A DNA stretch of 64,000 bases from JAIBJN01 sp963784175 (GTDB lineage: Bacteria > Actinomycetota > Thermoleophilia > Gaiellales > Gaiellaceae): NCBI GenBank assembly GCA_963784175.1, contig CAWAQJ010000019.1, positions 1 to 64,000 on the forward strand. Reading direction: 5' to 3'. Position 1 is the first letter of the stretch. Every line of letters starts with the position of its first letter. Under the pieces are notes generated by a model, which saw only the letters and a program-made list of their open reading frames with translations, searched no databases and had not been told where the DNA came from. A program made the position numbers and the translations under genes. Below, one piece after another: positions 61,092-64,000 of the stretch.

Positions 61092-61271
61092 CTAGGGCAG
61101 GCGGCAGAGGATCGTGCCGTGGTCGGAGTCCGGGAGGAGCTCCGCATGCGTGACGACGCATGTTCCGACCTTCGTCTCGATCGGGTCGCCCTCGTCGGGA
61201 GGCGTCGGAAGCTCCACCTCGTCCACCTCCGTCCAGCCCGGTCCTTCGATGGTGATGACGAACCTATGCAC
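61092..61271 (-). CDS. Small hypothetical protein
   Basis: 59 residues: GTG start, HRFVITIEGPGWTEVDEVEL, PTPPDEGDPIETKVGTCVVT, HAELLPDSDHGTILCRLP. It has two Cys and a regular beta pattern; codon use looks coding. It follows the Thr-rich lipoprotein gene by 9 bases, so probably one operon. No family recognised. Confidence 0.6.
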   Translation of the reverse strand: MHRFVITIEGPGWTEVDEVELPTPPDEGDPIETKVGTCVVTHAELLPDSDHGTILCRLP

Positions 61272-61280
61272 CGAGGCCCA

Positions 61281-61961
61281 TCATGTCAGGGGCGCTTGCG
61301 GGCCGCCTGGAGCCTCCGGCCCCGGCGGGCCCCGCCGCTTCCGTCTCCAGATCACGAAGCCGGCGATCGCGGCTGCGAGCGCGAGCCCGAGGGCGAGGGC
61401 GATCCAGCCCCACGGTGTGTCGTCCTCGGACGACGTCGGCTCAGGCTCCGGCGCCACGGTCTCTGCAGGGCTCGTGTCCGGCGTCGTCGGCGTCTGGGCT
61501 TCACTCGTCGTGGTCGGAGTCTCGGGCTCGCTCAACGCTCCCAGCGCAACGCCGAGCGCGAGGACGGCCCAGGCGGAATCGTCCTCCGACTCTCCGGAGG
61601 TGTCGGTGGGAACCGTGGTCGTCGTCAAAGACTCGGTCGGCGCCGTGTCGGTCGTCTCCGTCTCCTCCGTGGTCGTGGCCTCCGTCGTCGTGGCCTCCGT
61701 GGTCGGTGCCGTCTCGGTCGTCACGCTCTCGGTCACGGTGGTGGTTTCGGGTTGTGTCGTCGTCGTGGCCTCGGTGACGGTCGTCGCGGGCGACGTTTCG
61801 GTCGTGCTCGGACGCGTCGGCAGCGTCACCGACCCTGTCGGAAGGGTCACGCTGCTCAGCGACGGAAGTCCCGAGCCGTCGCCTGCGCAACCACTAAGGA
61901 GGTAGCCCGCAACCGCGGCGACAACGAGCAATGGTCCGACGCGCCAAGCCTGGCCGGTCAT
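61281..61961 (-). CDS. Thr-rich lipoprotein with C-terminal membrane helix
   Basis: 226 residues. Signal with lipobox LSGC (about residue 25), a Thr/Glu/Ser-rich low-complexity region, a short hydrophobic stretch, another Thr/Pro linker and a final membrane helix (GWIALALGLALAAAIAGFVI) followed by RRKRRG. The linker is probably O-glycosylated or wall-spanning. Function unknown. Confidence 0.65.
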   Translation of the reverse strand: MTGQAWRVGPLLVVAAVAGYLLSGCAGDGSGLPSLSSVTLPTGSVTLPTRPSTTETSPATTVTEATTTTQPETTTVTESVTTETAPTTEATTTEATTTEETETTDTAPTESLTTTTVPTDTSGESEDDSAWAVLALGVALGALSEPETPTTTSEAQTPTTPDTSPAETVAPEPEPTSSEDDTPWGWIALALGLALAAAIAGFVIWRRKRRGPPGPEAPGGPQAPLT

Positions 61962-62098
61962 GCGCCAGGGCGGGACGTCGGTACTTCCAGCTCCTCGGCC
62001 ACGTCAGTCAGGCTAGCTCCCGCTTCCGACGATGCCGGCAACGCACTCCGAGCAGCGTCGTACACTGACCTCCCGCGAGGCGACCGAGGAGAGGCTAA

Positions 62099-62296
62099 AT
62101 GGACTGGTTTTGGTGGTTGGCCGGCGTGGTCGCAGTTGCGGCCTGGGTGGTCGCGCTCGTCGACATAGTGCGCCGCCGCGGCGCGCTGAAGCGCGGCCAG
62201 CTCGCGGCCTGGGTGCTCATCGTGGTCATCCTTCCGCTCCTCGGGACGATCCTGTACTTCGCGATCGGCCGCCGCCCGGAGACCCGGACGACGTAA
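62099..62296 (+). CDS. PLDc_N-domain small membrane protein
   Basis: 65 residues, two membrane helices: WFWWLAGVVAVAAWVVALVD and LAAWVLIVVILPLLGTILYF, ending AIGRRPETR. This is the phospholipase D N-terminal (PLDc_N) domain as found alone in many actinobacteria. GAGGAGAGG lies upstream. Role unknown. Confidence 0.83.
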   Translation: MDWFWWLAGVVAVAAWVVALVDIVRRRGALKRGQLAAWVLIVVILPLLGTILYFAIGRRPETRTT

Positions 62297-62323
62297 CCCC
62301 ACGACTCGTCCCGCAGAGCCCTT

Positions 62324-63685
62324 CTAGGGCTCGGTGTGGACGATCACGTCCACGACCTCGGGGCGCTCGCGGCGGATGCGCTCCTCGATCTCGCTCGCGC
62401 TCGCATGAGCGGCCGCGAGCGCCTGCTCCGGCTCCATCGCCAGCGTCAGGAACGCGACGAGGCCGCGCTCGGTCGAGACGAAGCGGAGCTCGCGCGGCTC
62501 GGCGCCGGTGGCCTCGCGGACGATTCGACGAACGTCCGCGGACTCGACCTCGAGGTCTCCGTCCACGGGCGTCCCCACGGCGGCAGGCTCCGACAGCGGC
62601 TCGAGATGGGTCTGCACGACGTCTACATCCGGGAGGTCGGCCCGGATCTCGCGCTCGACCTGCTCGGCGACGTCGTGTGCTTCGGCGAGCGTCATCGAGC
62701 CCGGCAGCTTCAGGTGCAGGGACACCTCCCTGTGGTCCCCGACGTCGAGGACGGCGACGTTGTGCACCTCGCGGACGGTGGGGACGCGCAGCGCCGCCGC
62801 GAGGGCGCGCTCCGTCACCTCGACTCCCGCGTCGGTGGGCTCGACGTGGACGACGACGTCCGCCCCGGGCACGGCGCGCTCGATCGCCTCCTCGACGGCG
62901 TCCGCAGCCGCGTGGCCCTGGCCGACCGCGGCGCCCGGCGAGACGCCGATGACCACGTCGGCGAAATGGCGGCCCGCCGCCCGGCGCATGCGCAGGCGGC
63001 GGAGCGTGACGCTCGGGTCGAGCGTCTCGATGGCGCGCTGGGCGGCCTCGACCGCGTCGGCCGGAGCCCGGTCCATGAGGACGTCGACGTTCTGGCGGAT
63101 CAGCCTGCTCGCTGCACCGAGGACGAGCACGGCGACGAAGAGCGCCGCGATCGCGTCGCCCTCCGGGTAGCCGGCGCGGGCGGCCAGCAGCCCGAAGAGG
63201 ACGGCCGTCGAGCCCGCGAGGTCGCTGCCGAAGTGGAGCGCGCTCGCGCTGAAGGCCGGGCTCTGGAAACGGCGCGACGCGCGGAAGGAGATCGAGGTTC
63301 GACCGGCGTCGATGAAGATCACGAGGACGATGACGAGGAACGCCCACCAGGTCGCCTCGACCTCGGCCGTCCCGTCGACGAGCCGCCGAATGGCGACGTA
63401 GACGATCGCAAGCGAGGCGGCGACGAGGATCGAGGCCTCCGCGAGCGCAGAGAGATGCTCCGCCTTCCCGTGCCCGTACTGATGGGCCGGGTCGGCAGGG
63501 CGGATCGCAACCCCGACGGCGAAAAGCGTCAAGAGCGCGGCGACGAGATCCGTGCCCGAGTGGGCCGCCTCCGAGAGGAAGCCGAGGCTGCCGGTCGCCA
63601 GCCCGGTGACGAGCTTGACCCCGATCAGCACCAGCGCGGCGCCAACGGACATGAGGGCGATGCGCCGCTGCGGGCTCATGGCCAC
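62324..63685 (-). CDS. Cation diffusion facilitator with extended cytosolic domain
   Basis: 453 residues. Six membrane helices with metal-site residues His42/Asp46 (EAAHSGTDL) and HFGSD near 150. The usual single C-terminal ferredoxin-like domain (LRMRRAAGRHFADVVIGVSP) is followed by two more similar domains (REVHNVAVLDVGDHREVSLH; RFVSTERGLVAFLTL), so it has three. Likely exports Zn2+, Fe2+ or Mn2+ in exchange for H+. A zinc-ribbon gene is divergent. Confidence 0.88.
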   Translation of the reverse strand: MAMSPQRRIALMSVGAALVLIGVKLVTGLATGSLGFLSEAAHSGTDLVAALLTLFAVGVAIRPADPAHQYGHGKAEHLSALAEASILVAASLAIVYVAIRRLVDGTAEVEATWWAFLVIVLVIFIDAGRTSISFRASRRFQSPAFSASALHFGSDLAGSTAVLFGLLAARAGYPEGDAIAALFVAVLVLGAASRLIRQNVDVLMDRAPADAVEAAQRAIETLDPSVTLRRLRMRRAAGRHFADVVIGVSPGAAVGQGHAAADAVEEAIERAVPGADVVVHVEPTDAGVEVTERALAAALRVPTVREVHNVAVLDVGDHREVSLHLKLPGSMTLAEAHDVAEQVEREIRADLPDVDVVQTHLEPLSEPAAVGTPVDGDLEVESADVRRIVREATGAEPRELRFVSTERGLVAFLTLAMEPEQALAAAHASASEIEERIRRERPEVVDVIVHTEP

Positions 63686-63704
63686 AGGCTAACCTGGGTG
63701 CTGG

Positions 63705-63881
63705 GTGGATCCGGCAACCGGCGAGCATTTTGAAGTGAACTGTCCGCACTGCGGAAAGCACTTCGATGCCGAGTTGCTCGGAGGGACAGAACGGAACCTC
63801 GGGTTCAAGTGCCCGCACTGCCGGCTCTTCGTGGCCTTCAAGGCCGCCGACGAACAGGATCTGGTCGAGCCGAGCGAGTAG
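63705..63881 (+). CDS. Small zinc-ribbon protein
   Basis: 58 residues with GTG at 63705, or 48 if the GTG at 63735 is used. Two CPHC motifs (NCPHCGKHFD and FKCPHCRLFV) form a zinc ribbon; acidic end. HFEVNCPHC looks continuous, so the longer form is preferred. Function unknown; divergent from the metal exporter. Confidence 0.65.
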   Translation: MDPATGEHFEVNCPHCGKHFDAELLGGTERNLGFKCPHCRLFVAFKAADEQDLVEPSE

Positions 63882-63911
63882 CGCGGTCACCACAGCGGCT
63901 CGATCCTGTGG

Positions 63912-63923
63912 GAACATCTGTTC
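63912..63923 (+). promoter_or_regulatory. LexA-type SOS box
   Basis: GAACATCTGTTC: perfect GAAC-N4-GTTC core used by LexA in Gram-positive bacteria. It touches the GTG start of the next gene, so repressor would block a leaderless transcript. Confidence 0.6.
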
Positions 63924-64000
63924 GTGTCCGACAAAGGCTCCGCATACGCCCAGCTCCGCCGCGCACTCGACTCGAGGAACCCGACGGTGGCGCTCGCCGC
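63924..64000 (+). CDS. Partial gene behind an SOS box
   Basis: Only 25 codons are in the window: VSDKGSAYAQLRRALDSRNP then TVALAA. GTG start directly after the LexA-type box. The family cannot be named from this; a DNA-damage-induced gene is expected from the box. Confidence 0.55.
   Translation, partial: MSDKGSAYAQLRRALDSRNPTVALA

Overview
The window is a GC-rich bacterial chromosome segment. Most genes are tightly packed, GTG and TTG starts are common, and many neighbours overlap by 1-4 bases. Several traits point to a monoderm actinobacterium: an F420-type LLM oxidoreductase, a SARP/BTAD regulator, PadR and CsoR regulators, a type IV pilus (T4P) set with no secretin gene seen, and the order tRNA-Met-rpmG-secE-nusG-rplK-rplA-rplJ-rplL. 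A deep-branching class such as Thermoleophilia fits best. This is inference; there is no rRNA gene here to confirm it.

Layout. 1-3.6 kb: ribosomal protein and transcription/secretion operon on the minus strand. 3.7-9.7 kb: metallo-beta-lactamase/rhodanese protein, then a molybdate uptake operon (ModE-like regulator, modA, modB, modC), a YugP-type protease and a MOSC protein. 9.7-21.6 kb: housekeeping and accessory genes (PadR pair, glycosyltransferase, K+ channel, two FAD-linked oxidases, subtilase, formylglycine-generating enzyme, LuxR-type regulator). 21.6-28.7 kb: copper pair csoR/copZ, a 163-bp MITE-like element, stress and small hypothetical genes. 29-34.8 kb: a cadherin-like repeat protein, an ABC substrate-binding lipoprotein and a divergent SARP-type regulator. 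34.8-37.6 kb: arsenic island (arsR-arsM, aquaporin, arsC, second arsR). 38.5-57.4 kb: a large T4P locus (pilC, pilMNOP, two pilT-type ATPases, pilB, pilD, major pilin, minor pilins, a TadG-like vWA protein and a transglycosylase/M23 fusion). 57.5-61.3 kb: tRNA-Tyr followed by a decayed integration hot spot with two tyrosine-recombinase remnants. 61-64 kb: small membrane proteins, a CDF metal transporter and a gene start directly behind a LexA-type box.

The main discovery is in the pilus locus. Eight transcription units there are preceded by the same bipartite element, about CTTNAG, then 15 bases, then GCCGATNN. It lies 7-18 bases upstream of the start codon. It looks like a sigma-28 (FliA/WhiG) type promoter, with mRNAs that would be leaderless or nearly so. 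Two divergent units even share one palindromic -35 hexamer. This suggests one dedicated sigma factor switches on scattered pilus genes as a regulon. Second is the MITE-like element, which sits exactly between two convergent stop codons with a CTAG duplication.

At least eight otherwise well-conserved genes carry isolated one-base shifts. This looks more like consensus sequence error than gene decay, so those genes are annotated across the shift.
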